Assembly (NCBI GenBank): GCA_030626645.1
Contig: DAOUTP010000007.1
Location: 1 to 21,675, forward strand
Reading direction: 5' to 3'
Source of the DNA: Candidatus Cloacimonadota bacterium
Lineage (GTDB): Bacteria; Cloacimonadota; Cloacimonadia; Cloacimonadales; TCS61
Length of the DNA stretch: 21,675 nt
In this document: positions 1 to 6,979 of the stretch, piece by piece
How the letters are laid out: every line of letters begins with the position of its first letter
How positions within the stretch are numbered: position 1 is the stretch's first letter
Notes under the pieces: model-generated
Database searches by the model: none
Told to the model about the DNA's origin: nothing
What the model saw: the letters and a program-made list of their open reading frames with translations, nothing else
Translations under genes and position numbers: made by a program

Positions 1-667
1 CAACAAGTTTTTTCATTGCTATATACACTTTGATATTATTCATAATATCTTTATTTGTTGGCTCAACTATCTCTTGTGAGTTGTTGGTGAGTTCATTGAA
101 ATTTTCCTGACAATCTTCATCAGTGATTTCCGAAAAAAGTTGTTTGAGCTCTGTCATCTTAACAGGAATTACATCAGCGCCCCAGTTTTCCTTAACTGTT
201 TCAGCAGATGGACTGCTGGCAACCAGCCAGTCTGAAGGTGTGCCTACTTCACCGATCCTGCTGCCGGCAAGTTGTCCTTTCCCATTTAAATTTTGGATAT
301 TTGCAGATGCTGTTTTCAGATTCTCAGAATCTGGGAGATAAATTATTCTACCTTTTTTACCAATCTGGTTAAAGCGTGCCAGAAGTTCCATACTGGCAGC
401 GAGAGAATTATTACTGGCATAAGCCAGTAGTACGATCTCTTCATTTTGGAATTGTTGATCTCTAATTTTCTGCAGATCAAGCACCTGTGCTTCAGTACCG
501 CCGGTAACAATAAAATAATATATTTTTTCAGCTTCCAGAATGTCAGTTTTTTCAATTCGCTTTCCACCATACTTGATCAATTCTGCAAAGTTAGCAATGA
601 TGATCTTCTCAAGTTCTTTTTCGCTTAGGAAATCGGATGCAACCGGAATAAATGCAGGTCTTTTCAT
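1..667 (-). CDS. Fucose/arabinose isomerase-like protein, 5' part only
   Basis: This reading frame is open for 222 codons from an ATG and runs off the window edge, so the C-terminal part is missing. The visible part begins MKRPAFIPVASDF, has a strand-like stretch ending in VTGGTEAQV (about residues 45-60), an NNSLAASMELLARFNQIGKKG segment in two pieces (about 85-105), and a G-x-PSDWLVASSPSAE stretch (about 142-160) followed by ENWGADVIPV. From memory, the NSLPAALE-like and PSDWLIAS-like segments are typical of the L-fucose isomerase-related family (COG2407-like), which interconverts aldoses and ketoses in the cytoplasm. The metal-binding residues would lie in the missing part, so activity cannot be judged. 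The start lies 2 nt after the wecB stop with only a weak Shine-Dalgarno, which suggests translational coupling to wecB. The family call is tentative; the reading frame itself is secure. Confidence 0.6.
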   Translation of the reverse strand, partial: MKRPAFIPVASDFLSEKELEKIIIANFAELIKYGGKRIEKTDILEAEKIYYFIVTGGTEAQVLDLQKIRDQQFQNEEIVLLAYASNNSLAASMELLARFNQIGKKGRIIYLPDSENLKTASANIQNLNGKGQLAGSRIGEVGTPSDWLVASSPSAETVKENWGADVIPVKMTELKQLFSEITDEDCQENFNELTNNSQEIVEPTNKDIMNNIKVYIAMKKLV

Positions 668-669
668 AA

Positions 670-1761
670 TTAATTATCTTTGAATATTTTAACAATTCTT
701 TCGGCAGTTTTGCCATCCCAGTATTTGGGGATGCTACCCTTTTTAATATTGCCAGTCAAAATTATCTTTGCTTCATTTATAATATCATCTGTATTTAACT
801 TTACTAAAGTATTTGTTCCTTGGGTAATAGTAATCGGTCTTTCTGTATTTGGACGCAGGGTTAGACAGGGAACTCCAAAATAAGTAGACTCTTCCTGAAT
901 TCCACCTGAATCGGTAAGAATAAATTTAGCATCCATCTGCAGTTTTAGAAAATCGTAATAACCCACGGGAGGGATGAGATGCAGATTTTTCATCTTTTTT
1001 ACCTTTTCTTCCAAATCAAAAGCTTGTATCTGTTTGGTTGTGCGGGGATGAATGGGGAAGATGAGATTGATTGATTTTGAAATTTCTTCAAAAGCATTCA
1101 GGATCGTGAGAAGTCCCTTTTTATTATCAACATTGGAAGGACGATGTAGTGTTATAAGTGCGTAATCGTTTCTGATGCCAATTCTCTCCAGAATATCAGA
1201 TCCTTTTGCTCTATCCTGGTACTGCATCAGCGAATCGATCATGATGTTTCCCACGAAGAATATCTTCTCTTCTGGAACACCTTCAGCCAGTAGATTTTCA
1301 TCTCCATCAGGAGAGGGTGTTAGCAAGTAATCGGAGATGGCATCGGTAAGAATACGGTTGATCTCTTCCGGCATAGATCGGGCAAAGCTCCGCAAGCCGG
1401 CTTCTAAATGTGCAACCGGAATATGAAGTTTAACAGCATCAATTGCGCAGGCGGAAGTACTGTTCACATCACCGGCAACTATTACCAGATCGGGTTTATC
1501 TTTTAATAGAACTTCTTCATATCTTTCCATTATTTTTGCTGTCTGCTTTCCATGTGTTCCAGAGCCTACTTCCAAGTATTCATCTGGTTTGGGCATCTGC
1601 AGATCATCAAAGAAAAACTTGCTCATGCGTTCGTCGTAGTGCTGTCCAGTATGGATTAATTTGATCTCAAATTCTTTTGGAAATTTGGCAAATTCTTTGT
1701 AAAGAGGAGCCATCTTCATAAAGTTTGGTCTGGCACCCACAATCAAATGGATTTTTTTCAT
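670..1761 (-). CDS. wecB: UDP-N-acetylglucosamine 2-epimerase (non-hydrolysing)
   Basis: Predicted cytoplasmic enzyme that interconverts UDP-GlcNAc and UDP-ManNAc, supplying ManNAc or ManNAcA for surface polysaccharide. At 363 residues it has the usual family length (about 360-380). Visible motifs: GARPNFMKMAPL (9-20), HTGQHYD (37-43), GDVNST (97-102, with Asp98 in the place of the catalytic Asp), HLEAGLRS (118-125, Glu120), PEEINR (131-136), THRP-type LHRPSNVD around His206, PIHPRT, and the UDP-binding DSGGIQEES near residue 285, followed by LRPNTERPIT. The ATG has a good Shine-Dalgarno, AAGGA, 8 nt upstream. The gap of 106 nt to mnmA is the second largest in the window; it holds only weak dyads and no promoter I trust. 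The isomerase-like gene follows 2 nt downstream. Confidence 0.93.
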   Translation of the reverse strand: MKKIHLIVGARPNFMKMAPLYKEFAKFPKEFEIKLIHTGQHYDERMSKFFFDDLQMPKPDEYLEVGSGTHGKQTAKIMERYEEVLLKDKPDLVIVAGDVNSTSACAIDAVKLHIPVAHLEAGLRSFARSMPEEINRILTDAISDYLLTPSPDGDENLLAEGVPEEKIFFVGNIMIDSLMQYQDRAKGSDILERIGIRNDYALITLHRPSNVDNKKGLLTILNAFEEISKSINLIFPIHPRTTKQIQAFDLEEKVKKMKNLHLIPPVGYYDFLKLQMDAKFILTDSGGIQEESTYFGVPCLTLRPNTERPITITQGTNTLVKLNTDDIINEAKIILTGNIKKGSIPKYWDGKTAERIVKIFKDN

Positions 1762-1867
1762 TAATATTTTCCTTCACTTATTATTACCTGAAATCAAGTA
1801 CCCACACTTCAGCTTAGTGACATATACTTCGATTGCCAAGTTTGGTTGATAATCAGTAGGCAATTTT

Positions 1868-2950
1868 TTATTTAATTATTATTCCACCACCCAGCACTTT
1901 ATCGTCTTTATAAAATACTGCTGATTGACCGGGAGTTATAGCTCTGTGTGGCTCTTTCAAAGTTACTTTCATATCATCTTCTACAATATTAAATTCATCA
2001 ACAGGAAGCGGATAACTATTGTACCTTACCTGAACCTGAATATCAGATAAATCTTCCGATGAGAAGTCTATTAACCAGTTCATATTTGCCACAGATAAAT
2101 TTTGTGATAATAGACCATCAGGGTTATCAGTAACGAATACGATACTATTTTTTTTATCCAATTTTGAAACGTATAATGGTGTATTCAAGGAAGTATGTAA
2201 ACCTTTCCTTTGACCGATCGTATAAAAATGTATTCCATTATGTTCACCTAATACTTTTCCATTTTCGTGGATGATCTTTCCTTTTTGAATTCCTACTTTT
2301 TCTTCCAAAAACGGTTTGAGAGATTTACCATCAACAAAGCAGAAATCCTGGCTTTCTTTTTTGCACAATAGTTGGTCTAAACCATTCTGCTCTGCTATTT
2401 GATATGTTTCGGTTTTCAGCAACTTCCCAAGAGGAAAAACAATATTTTGCAGCCATTCTTTCTTTAAGAAAGCCAGATAATATGACTGATCTTTGTTGCT
2501 ATCTTTGGCTTTGAAAAGTTCAAACTGTTTTGAATTGGGATTTTCGTTGGTAATTGCATAATGACCGGTAGCGATTTTATTTATTTTTTCTTTTTTGGCA
2601 AAATCAAACAATTTCTTAAATTTTAAATATCTATTACAGATTATGCAGGGATTAGGAGTTCTCTCATTTTTGTACTCACCAATAAAATAATCAATGACTT
2701 CTTTCTGGAAATCTTCCTGAACATTATAAACGAAATAAGGTACATTCAAATTATCGCAAATCTCTTTTGCAGTCTCCAATGATTCTTTTGTACAGCAGAC
2801 ATTTTCTCTTAAAAGATTTTGTGGATTTTCCCAAACCGGTAATTTTAAAGAAACTCCAATAGGTTCAAAACCTTGTTTTTTCAAAAGAATTAGCGACACA
2901 GAGGAATCAATTCCACCTGACATTCCAACGACTATTTTTTCTTTTTTCAT
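1868..2950 (-). CDS. mnmA: tRNA-specific 2-thiouridylase MnmA
   Basis: Places sulfur at C2 of the wobble uridine (U34) of tRNA-Lys, tRNA-Glu and tRNA-Gln through an adenylated intermediate; cytoplasmic. The 360-residue protein starts with the PP-loop SGGIDSS (11-17). It has a CC pair at 52-53, TPNPCIICN (98-106, catalytic-type Cys102), ATGHYA (127-132), KDQSYYLAFL (153-162), ESQDFCF (199-205, Cys204, the second catalytic Cys of the persulfide exchange) and a GIHFYTIGQRKGL stretch at the start of the C-terminal domain. It ends in a beta-barrel-type domain with HRAITPGQSAVFY. Both expected cysteines are present, so the protein looks active. The ATG has AAAGGT about 9 nt upstream. It lies 36 nt downstream of murA and probably shares its transcript. 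Confidence 0.95.
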   Translation of the reverse strand: MKKEKIVVGMSGGIDSSVSLILLKKQGFEPIGVSLKLPVWENPQNLLRENVCCTKESLETAKEICDNLNVPYFVYNVQEDFQKEVIDYFIGEYKNERTPNPCIICNRYLKFKKLFDFAKKEKINKIATGHYAITNENPNSKQFELFKAKDSNKDQSYYLAFLKKEWLQNIVFPLGKLLKTETYQIAEQNGLDQLLCKKESQDFCFVDGKSLKPFLEEKVGIQKGKIIHENGKVLGEHNGIHFYTIGQRKGLHTSLNTPLYVSKLDKKNSIVFVTDNPDGLLSQNLSVANMNWLIDFSSEDLSDIQVQVRYNSYPLPVDEFNIVEDDMKVTLKEPHRAITPGQSAVFYKDDKVLGGGIIIK

Positions 2951-2986
2951 AATTCAATGACCTTTATTTTATGTTCATTAATATTT

Positions 2987-4240
2987 TTAACCTTTAATTC
3001 TAACGATATCTGCACCAAGCTTTTGCAGTTTAACCTCTATCTTGTCATAGCCTCTATCGATGTGATAGATCCTGGAAATGGTTGTTTCACCTTCTGCAGC
3101 GAGTCCGGCAAGCACTAAGGCAGCACTTGCTCTTAGATCTGTTGCCATCACCATTGCACCGCTTAAAGAATTCACACCGCTTACAACTGCTACATGTTTT
3201 TCGAGCGATATGTCGGCATCCAATCTGTTAAGTTCAGCAACGTGCATCAATCTATCAGGAAATATCGTATCCTCAATTCTTGATTCTCCTTCAGATAGAG
3301 TCATTAAAGCCATAAACTGGGCCTGCAGATCAGTAGGAAAATCCGGATAGGGATAGGTAACAATGTTAACCGGAAGTATTTTAGAAGGAGGAATGATCTC
3401 CACTTTTCTTTTACCTATATTCAACTTACAACCAGTCTGGATCAATCTATCTGAAAGTGATTGGATATGTTCTGGAACACAATTTGAGATTGAAATTCTG
3501 CTTCCTGTTATAGCACCTGCAATCAGAAAAGTACCAGCTTCAATTCTGTCGGGCATCATTTCTGTTTCTATGGGTTGCAGTTCTTTAACTCCGGTGATCT
3601 TTAGGTGGCTTGTATCTTTTCCCTTTATCTTAGCACCCATTAATATTAAACAATCGATCAGACTTCCGATCTCAGGCTCTTTTGCTACATTGTACAAATT
3701 TGTAATGCCACTGGCAAGCACTGCAGCCATAATGGCATTTGCTGTAGCTCCCACACTTACTTTTTCAAACCTGATCTTGGCTCCCTTCAGGTTCTCACAG
3801 GTGGCATTTATGTAGCCATGTTCTATTTCGATCTTAGCACCAAGTGCTTCCATAACCTTCAAATGAAGATCTACAGGACGCGTTCCAATTGCACATCCGC
3901 CAGGAAAAGAAACTCTTGCCTTACCGCATCTTGCCAGAAGTGGACCCAATACATAGATCGATGCGCGCATTTTACTTACCAATTCGTAAGGTGCTTCATA
4001 ATAATCGGCATAAGTTGTATCGATACTCAATGTTTCATTTTCATATTCTACTCGAGCTCCTAAAACCCTTAAGACATGTGCCATCATTTTAATATCATTC
4101 AAATGGGGAACGTTATGAAAAATTGATTTTCCTTTTGCTAATAGTGCTGCAGTCATGATAGGAAGAATGGCATTCTTAGCACCGCTTATTTTAACATCAC
4201 CTGTTAATTTCTTGCCGCCGTTTATTACAAATTTATCCAT
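2987..4240 (-). CDS. murA: UDP-N-acetylglucosamine 1-carboxyvinyltransferase MurA
   Basis: Catalyses the first committed step of peptidoglycan synthesis, transfer of enolpyruvate from PEP to UDP-GlcNAc, in the cytoplasm. The 417 residues match the family length (about 417-430). Visible: GAKNA with Lys22, SKMRAS with Arg92, the flexible catalytic loop PGGCAIGTRPVDLHLK with Cys116 (equivalent of E. coli Cys115), PDRIEAGTF, YPDFPTDLQAQFMA, the FPDRLMHVAEL segment and TDLRASAALVLAGLAAEG, all EPSP-synthase-like repeats. Because the loop has Cys and not Asp, family knowledge predicts a fosfomycin-sensitive enzyme. The ATG has AAGGA 6 nt upstream, and this Shine-Dalgarno begins right behind the abiEii stop codon, so ribosomes finishing the toxin gene would end on the murA start. 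This ties an essential gene to the toxin-antitoxin operon. Confidence 0.97.
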   Translation of the reverse strand: MDKFVINGGKKLTGDVKISGAKNAILPIMTAALLAKGKSIFHNVPHLNDIKMMAHVLRVLGARVEYENETLSIDTTYADYYEAPYELVSKMRASIYVLGPLLARCGKARVSFPGGCAIGTRPVDLHLKVMEALGAKIEIEHGYINATCENLKGAKIRFEKVSVGATANAIMAAVLASGITNLYNVAKEPEIGSLIDCLILMGAKIKGKDTSHLKITGVKELQPIETEMMPDRIEAGTFLIAGAITGSRISISNCVPEHIQSLSDRLIQTGCKLNIGKRKVEIIPPSKILPVNIVTYPYPDFPTDLQAQFMALMTLSEGESRIEDTIFPDRLMHVAELNRLDADISLEKHVAVVSGVNSLSGAMVMATDLRASAALVLAGLAAEGETTISRIYHIDRGYDKIEVKLQKLGADIVRIKG

Positions 4241-4246
4241 GCTTTA

Positions 4247-4251
4247 TCCTT
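4247..4251 (-). promoter_or_regulatory. murA Shine-Dalgarno next to the abiEii stop
   Basis: AAGGA on the minus strand, 6 nt before the murA ATG and abutting the TAA of abiEii. The position suits translational coupling or reinitiation. Confidence 0.75.
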
Positions 4252-5178
4252 TTAGTCTACTTTTAAAAAATTACATAATTTATCAAGTGCAATTTTATGT
4301 TTCTGCTCTTGCATTTTTGCTAAGTTATATTGTTTCCAACGAATTGCCGGAAGGTTTTCTATGTCCTCTAAACCCAATAAATCCCATTCAGGTTTTTTGT
4401 TTTTAAAAGAAATTATAAATAACTTCTCATTATTTAATAATGAAAAATTAATACTTTTGATAAGTTGATCTCTTGAATCAAGTAAGGTCTTTAGAGTAAT
4501 TTCTTCGTCAGTCATCCCTAAAAATTCAGTTTCAAACATTTTGGAAATATCAATTTTATTTGGATTCAGTAATTCAACTATTGGACGAGGATGGCTTAAT
4601 AGATAAACGATAAAAGCTTTCCGAATTGATTCAGTTATTCCTTCATTTTCAAGTAACTTTGTAATGTCGAATAAATCACGAGGATGCTGTCTGTCTAATG
4701 CTGCACATATTTTCCCAGCATAAAGATCTGCATTAGAGAGGATTTGAACTTTTACATCTTTCTGGAATATCTCTTTTGCTTTAGCAGTAAGAGATAGATT
4801 CTGGGTGGGGAAAACACTACCACGAATTATAAGATTTGGCTCAATCTTAATAGTTGTATTATCATTAACAACAATTAAACCATTGATCAGATTGCTATCT
4901 TTAAACTTTTTTTCGGTAACCTTAGAATTTGGGAAAATCTTTTGAATATAAGTTGAATATCTGAGCAACATTAACGAGATTTCTTGAAGGGCAGTATTTC
5001 TATCATTTATAGGAAGATATGTTATGTCAATATCAACGGACAGCCGTGGAAAATCGCGGACAAAGAAATTTATGGCAGTTCCACCTTTTAAAGCAAAATC
5101 CGATTCTCCAGCTAAAAAGGGGAGAATTCTCAATAATAGGTTTGCTTGTTTAAAATATTGGCTCTGTATCATATGCAT
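4252..5178 (-). CDS. abiEii: AbiEii-type nucleotidyltransferase toxin
   Basis: Predicted toxin of an AbiE-type toxin-antitoxin and phage-abortive-infection system, 308 residues. The DNA polymerase beta-like nucleotidyltransferase fold is visible: ALKGGTAINFF (29-39, the substrate-binding GG motif), RLSVDIDITYLP (45-56, Asp49 and Asp51 as metal ligands), KIEPN (111-115, third acidic position) and ADLYAGKICAALDRQHPRDLFDI (150-172, split motif with Lys156 and Arg167-Asp168). The end has LPAIRWKQYNLAKM, common in this family. Known family members such as MenT transfer nucleotides to the acceptor end of tRNA; AbiEii of streptococci is GTP-dependent. All key residues are present, so it is probably active. 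The start overlaps the antitoxin gene by 29 nt (23 nt if the ATG two codons further in is used). Neither ATG has a clear Shine-Dalgarno, so translation should depend on antitoxin translation. Confidence 0.9.
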   Translation of the reverse strand: MHMIQSQYFKQANLLLRILPFLAGESDFALKGGTAINFFVRDFPRLSVDIDITYLPINDRNTALQEISLMLLRYSTYIQKIFPNSKVTEKKFKDSNLINGLIVVNDNTTIKIEPNLIIRGSVFPTQNLSLTAKAKEIFQKDVKVQILSNADLYAGKICAALDRQHPRDLFDITKLLENEGITESIRKAFIVYLLSHPRPIVELLNPNKIDISKMFETEFLGMTDEEITLKTLLDSRDQLIKSINFSLLNNEKLFIISFKNKKPEWDLLGLEDIENLPAIRWKQYNLAKMQEQKHKIALDKLCNFLKVD

Positions 5179-5920
5179 TAGTTTTGGGAACGGTTATATT
5201 ATACTTCTTATCAAGTTTTCCATTTACGTCTATAACACGTTTTCCCTTTCCCAAATTCACCGATTTTACATTGATATCTTTAAACCAGAAATGATCACTA
5301 TTTTCTGCCAGATATAGAAAAAGTCGTTTTACTTTTATTGAATTGCAATTTTCTAACAGCGTTTGAACTAAATCGCTTCGCAACGTGGTTAAATTATCAA
5401 ATATTTTTATTGCTTCTTTAAAACCTTGTTTTTGTGGTATATGAGACAATAATTCAAATACAGCTAATTCGGGAGAAGATATAGCTATTGAGAAATTCTT
5501 ATGATCAAACGAAACTAAAAATTTCTTCAAATCTATTGTAAAAAGATTAAAAGAGTAATAATGTAACGTCTTTCTCCATTTTTTTTTCGTGAACCAAGTT
5601 GGTAATCTTTCTTTACTTGCACCAAATAAATCTATCTTGGGTTTGAATGGTATATAATGCGTTAAACCATGTAACTCAAGTGCGGTTTTTCCTCCTGGGT
5701 GAGCACTCAGATTCATCTGAGTTTGCAGGCAATAAAGTGCTCCCTGCCACTCTATTGTGTCAAATTTCTTTTTATAGGCGCCATATCCTATGTGTTCGAT
5801 CCACTCACTTTTTACATAACGATGAAGCAGATCATTGCTCAAACCCATTCCTTTCAAATAGGAAGTCGAAGAGACTGTACCTGTTAACCATTTCGTTAAT
5901 ATCTGGTTTATTTTAGTCAT
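5150..5920 (-). CDS. abiEi: AbiEi-type antitoxin / autorepressor
   Basis: Cognate antitoxin of the downstream nucleotidyltransferase, 256 residues from the ATG chosen here. The N-terminal winged-helix region (about 1-55) has TKWLTGTVSSTSYL and YVKSEWIEHIGYGAYKK. It is followed by the hallmark IEWQGALYCLQTQ and HPGGKTALELHGL (57-85), an LPTWF segment, SSPELAVFELL near 148-158, TTLRSDLVQTLLE and KVKRLFLYLAE near the end. This matches the AbiEi family with its own N-terminal domain (AbiEi_3_N plus AbiEi_3). In characterised systems AbiEi represses its promoter by binding inverted repeats and blocks toxicity without direct contact with the toxin (type IV). The frame is open back to a TTG at 5941, but that codon has no Shine-Dalgarno. 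The ATG at 5920 has AGGT 9 nt upstream and gives the expected N-terminus. Confidence 0.9.
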   Translation of the reverse strand: MTKINQILTKWLTGTVSSTSYLKGMGLSNDLLHRYVKSEWIEHIGYGAYKKKFDTIEWQGALYCLQTQMNLSAHPGGKTALELHGLTHYIPFKPKIDLFGASKERLPTWFTKKKWRKTLHYYSFNLFTIDLKKFLVSFDHKNFSIAISSPELAVFELLSHIPQKQGFKEAIKIFDNLTTLRSDLVQTLLENCNSIKVKRLFLYLAENSDHFWFKDINVKSVNLGKGKRVIDVNGKLDKKYNITVPKTNAYDTEPIF

Positions 5921-5957
5921 AAGAACTTTACCTATTTCCAAGTTATGAGACTCAAAT

Positions 5958-5975
5958 TAAACCACAGATGGTTTA
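5958..5975 (-). promoter_or_regulatory. Palindromic operator candidate for AbiEi
   Basis: Perfect inverted repeat TAAACCA-TCTG-TGGTTTA (7-bp arms, 4-nt centre) on the minus strand, starting 2 bp downstream of the -10 hexamer and covering the predicted transcription start. A 7-bp direct repeat (ACTCAAA on the plus strand, 5950-5956 and 5983-5989) frames it with a 33-bp period. Known AbiEi proteins bind inverted repeats in their own promoter; assignment to AbiEi is inference. Confidence 0.65.
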
Positions 5976-5977
5976 TA

Positions 5978-6006
5978 ATTATACTCAAAACTTTACTTAT
6001 TAACAA
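5978..6006 (-). promoter_or_regulatory. Sigma70-type promoter of the abiE operon
   Basis: Minus-strand -35 TTGTTA at 6001-6006, 17-nt spacer, perfect -10 TATAAT at 5978-5983. The predicted start is near 5970-5972, about 50 nt upstream of the abiEi ATG. It is the best promoter match I find in the window, and lies between prmC and abiEi where an independent operon would need one. Confidence 0.7.
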
Positions 6007-6042
6007 CTTTCAAGTGCTAAGATAAACTCAGCCTAAAATATT

Positions 6043-6058
6043 GCAAGTATTTTCTTGC
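6043..6058 (-). terminator. Weak stem-loop after prmC, possible terminator
   Basis: Minus strand GCAAG-AAAATA-CTTGC (5-bp stem) 11 nt after the prmC stop, followed by AATATTTT. The stem is short and the T-run poor, so it may be a leaky terminator that separates prmC from abiE, or chance. Confidence 0.3.
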
Positions 6059-6069
6059 TGTAGCAATTT

Positions 6070-6903
6070 TTAAATAATTCTCATGATCCGATCAAAACCA
6101 TTCAGATCTTTGAAAACCTTGATCTTACTAAATCCGTTTTCTTTAGCAATATCAGCTATCTTTTCAGCCTGATCATATCCTATTTCAAAATATATTTTAC
6201 CCGATTTAGTCAAATGTCCTTTTGCATTCTGCAATATTTTTTCATAATAGTATAGACCATTATTCTCTGCTTGAAGCGCAGATTTTGGCTCATGATCTCT
6301 AATTTCTATTGGAAGTTGTTCATATTCGTCCGGTGAGATATAGGGAGGATTGGAGATGATAAGATCAAACCTGCCAGCAATATTTTCGAAAATATCAGAT
6401 TTTACGAATTCTAATTGGACACTATTTAGTACCGCATTTTCTGCGGCAGTTTTCAACGCATCTTTCGAAACATCAGATGCAAGAACAATAGAATTTTGGA
6501 AATGTTTTTTCAGGGCAATTACAATTGCACCCGAACCGGTACCAATCTCCAGAATACTATTTACATTATTTTCTTCTTTAATGATCTTTTCTACCAGCAA
6601 TTCTGTTTCGGGACGCGGGATCAAGACGCTCTTATTGACTTTGATCTTATAACCATAAAATTCTGTTTCTCCGAGGATATATTGGAGAGGCTCGCATTTT
6701 TTCCTACGCTCAGTTATCACTAAAATTGAATTTAGTTCAGTTTCTGAGATCTCATTTTCAAGCTGAAGATAAATATCGAGTCGTTTCATTTTCAGGATAT
6801 GGGAGATGATGGTCTCAGCATTCTGTTTTGGACTGCTAATTTTATTGTTCTCAAATTGTGTAATAAGCCGATCTAATAATTCCCGAATCGTCCAGGTTCT
6901 CAA
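6070..6903 (-). CDS. prmC: Release factor glutamine methyltransferase PrmC
   Basis: N5-methylates the glutamine of the GGQ motif of peptide-chain release factors, using S-adenosylmethionine, in the cytoplasm. Of 277 residues, the N-terminal helical domain (about 1-75) recognises the factor. The PRPETE segment (96-101), SAM motif LEIGTGSG (118-125), ASDVS (142-146) and catalytic NPPYIS (185-190) follow, with EPKSAL after it and GKIYFEIGYDQ near 236-246. This is the expected length and order for PrmC/HemK and not for the related PrmB. The start is TTG: an AGGAG lies 5 nt before it, there is an in-frame TGA a short way upstream, and no ATG is nearby. It follows fusA by 76 nt. In many bacteria prmC lies beside prfA and near murA; prfA is absent here and the abiE pair separates it from murA. 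Confidence 0.95.
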   Translation of the reverse strand: MRTWTIRELLDRLITQFENNKISSPKQNAETIISHILKMKRLDIYLQLENEISETELNSILVITERRKKCEPLQYILGETEFYGYKIKVNKSVLIPRPETELLVEKIIKEENNVNSILEIGTGSGAIVIALKKHFQNSIVLASDVSKDALKTAAENAVLNSVQLEFVKSDIFENIAGRFDLIISNPPYISPDEYEQLPIEIRDHEPKSALQAENNGLYYYEKILQNAKGHLTKSGKIYFEIGYDQAEKIADIAKENGFSKIKVFKDLNGFDRIMRII

Positions 6904-6908
6904 TTTCG

Positions 6909-6913
6909 CTCCT
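6909..6913 (-). promoter_or_regulatory. Shine-Dalgarno deciding the TTG start of prmC
   Basis: AGGAG followed by 5 nt (CGAAA) and then TTG. No other start codon in frame fits this site. Confidence 0.8.
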
Positions 6914-6924
6914 ATATAATAAGA

Positions 6925-6948
6925 GGTTCACTCTTAGGAGAATGAACC
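6925..6948 (-). promoter_or_regulatory. Hairpin between fusA and prmC
   Basis: Minus-strand RNA can form GGUUCA / UGAACC (6 bp) and, beyond a UU bulge, CUC / GAG closing a CUAA loop. It ends 11 nt before the prmC Shine-Dalgarno. The sequence after it (TCTTATTATAT) is T/A-rich without a clean T-run. It could be a partial terminator of the str operon, a processing site or a protective 3' structure. Confidence 0.45.
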
Positions 6949-6979
6949 ATTAGAAAAAAACTGTGGAATGATAATATTA

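Noticed and set aside
123..341. Plus-strand frame near the left edge
   Set aside because: The minus-strand frame across the same bases is longer, continuous with an ATG beside wecB, and has family-like motifs.
1762..1867. Terminator or promoter in the mnmA-wecB gap
   Set aside because: Only a 6-bp ATTGCC/GGCAAT dyad with a 21-nt loop and small AAGT/ACTT repeats; no T-run and no paired -35/-10.
3363..3815. 150-codon plus-strand open frame opposite murA
   Set aside because: It lies wholly antisense to a clearly conserved murA, has no ribosome-binding site I can see and resembles no family.
5921..5941. TTG at 5941 as start of abiEi
   Set aside because: No Shine-Dalgarno before it, and the ATG at 5920 has AGGT at suitable distance and gives the usual N-terminus.
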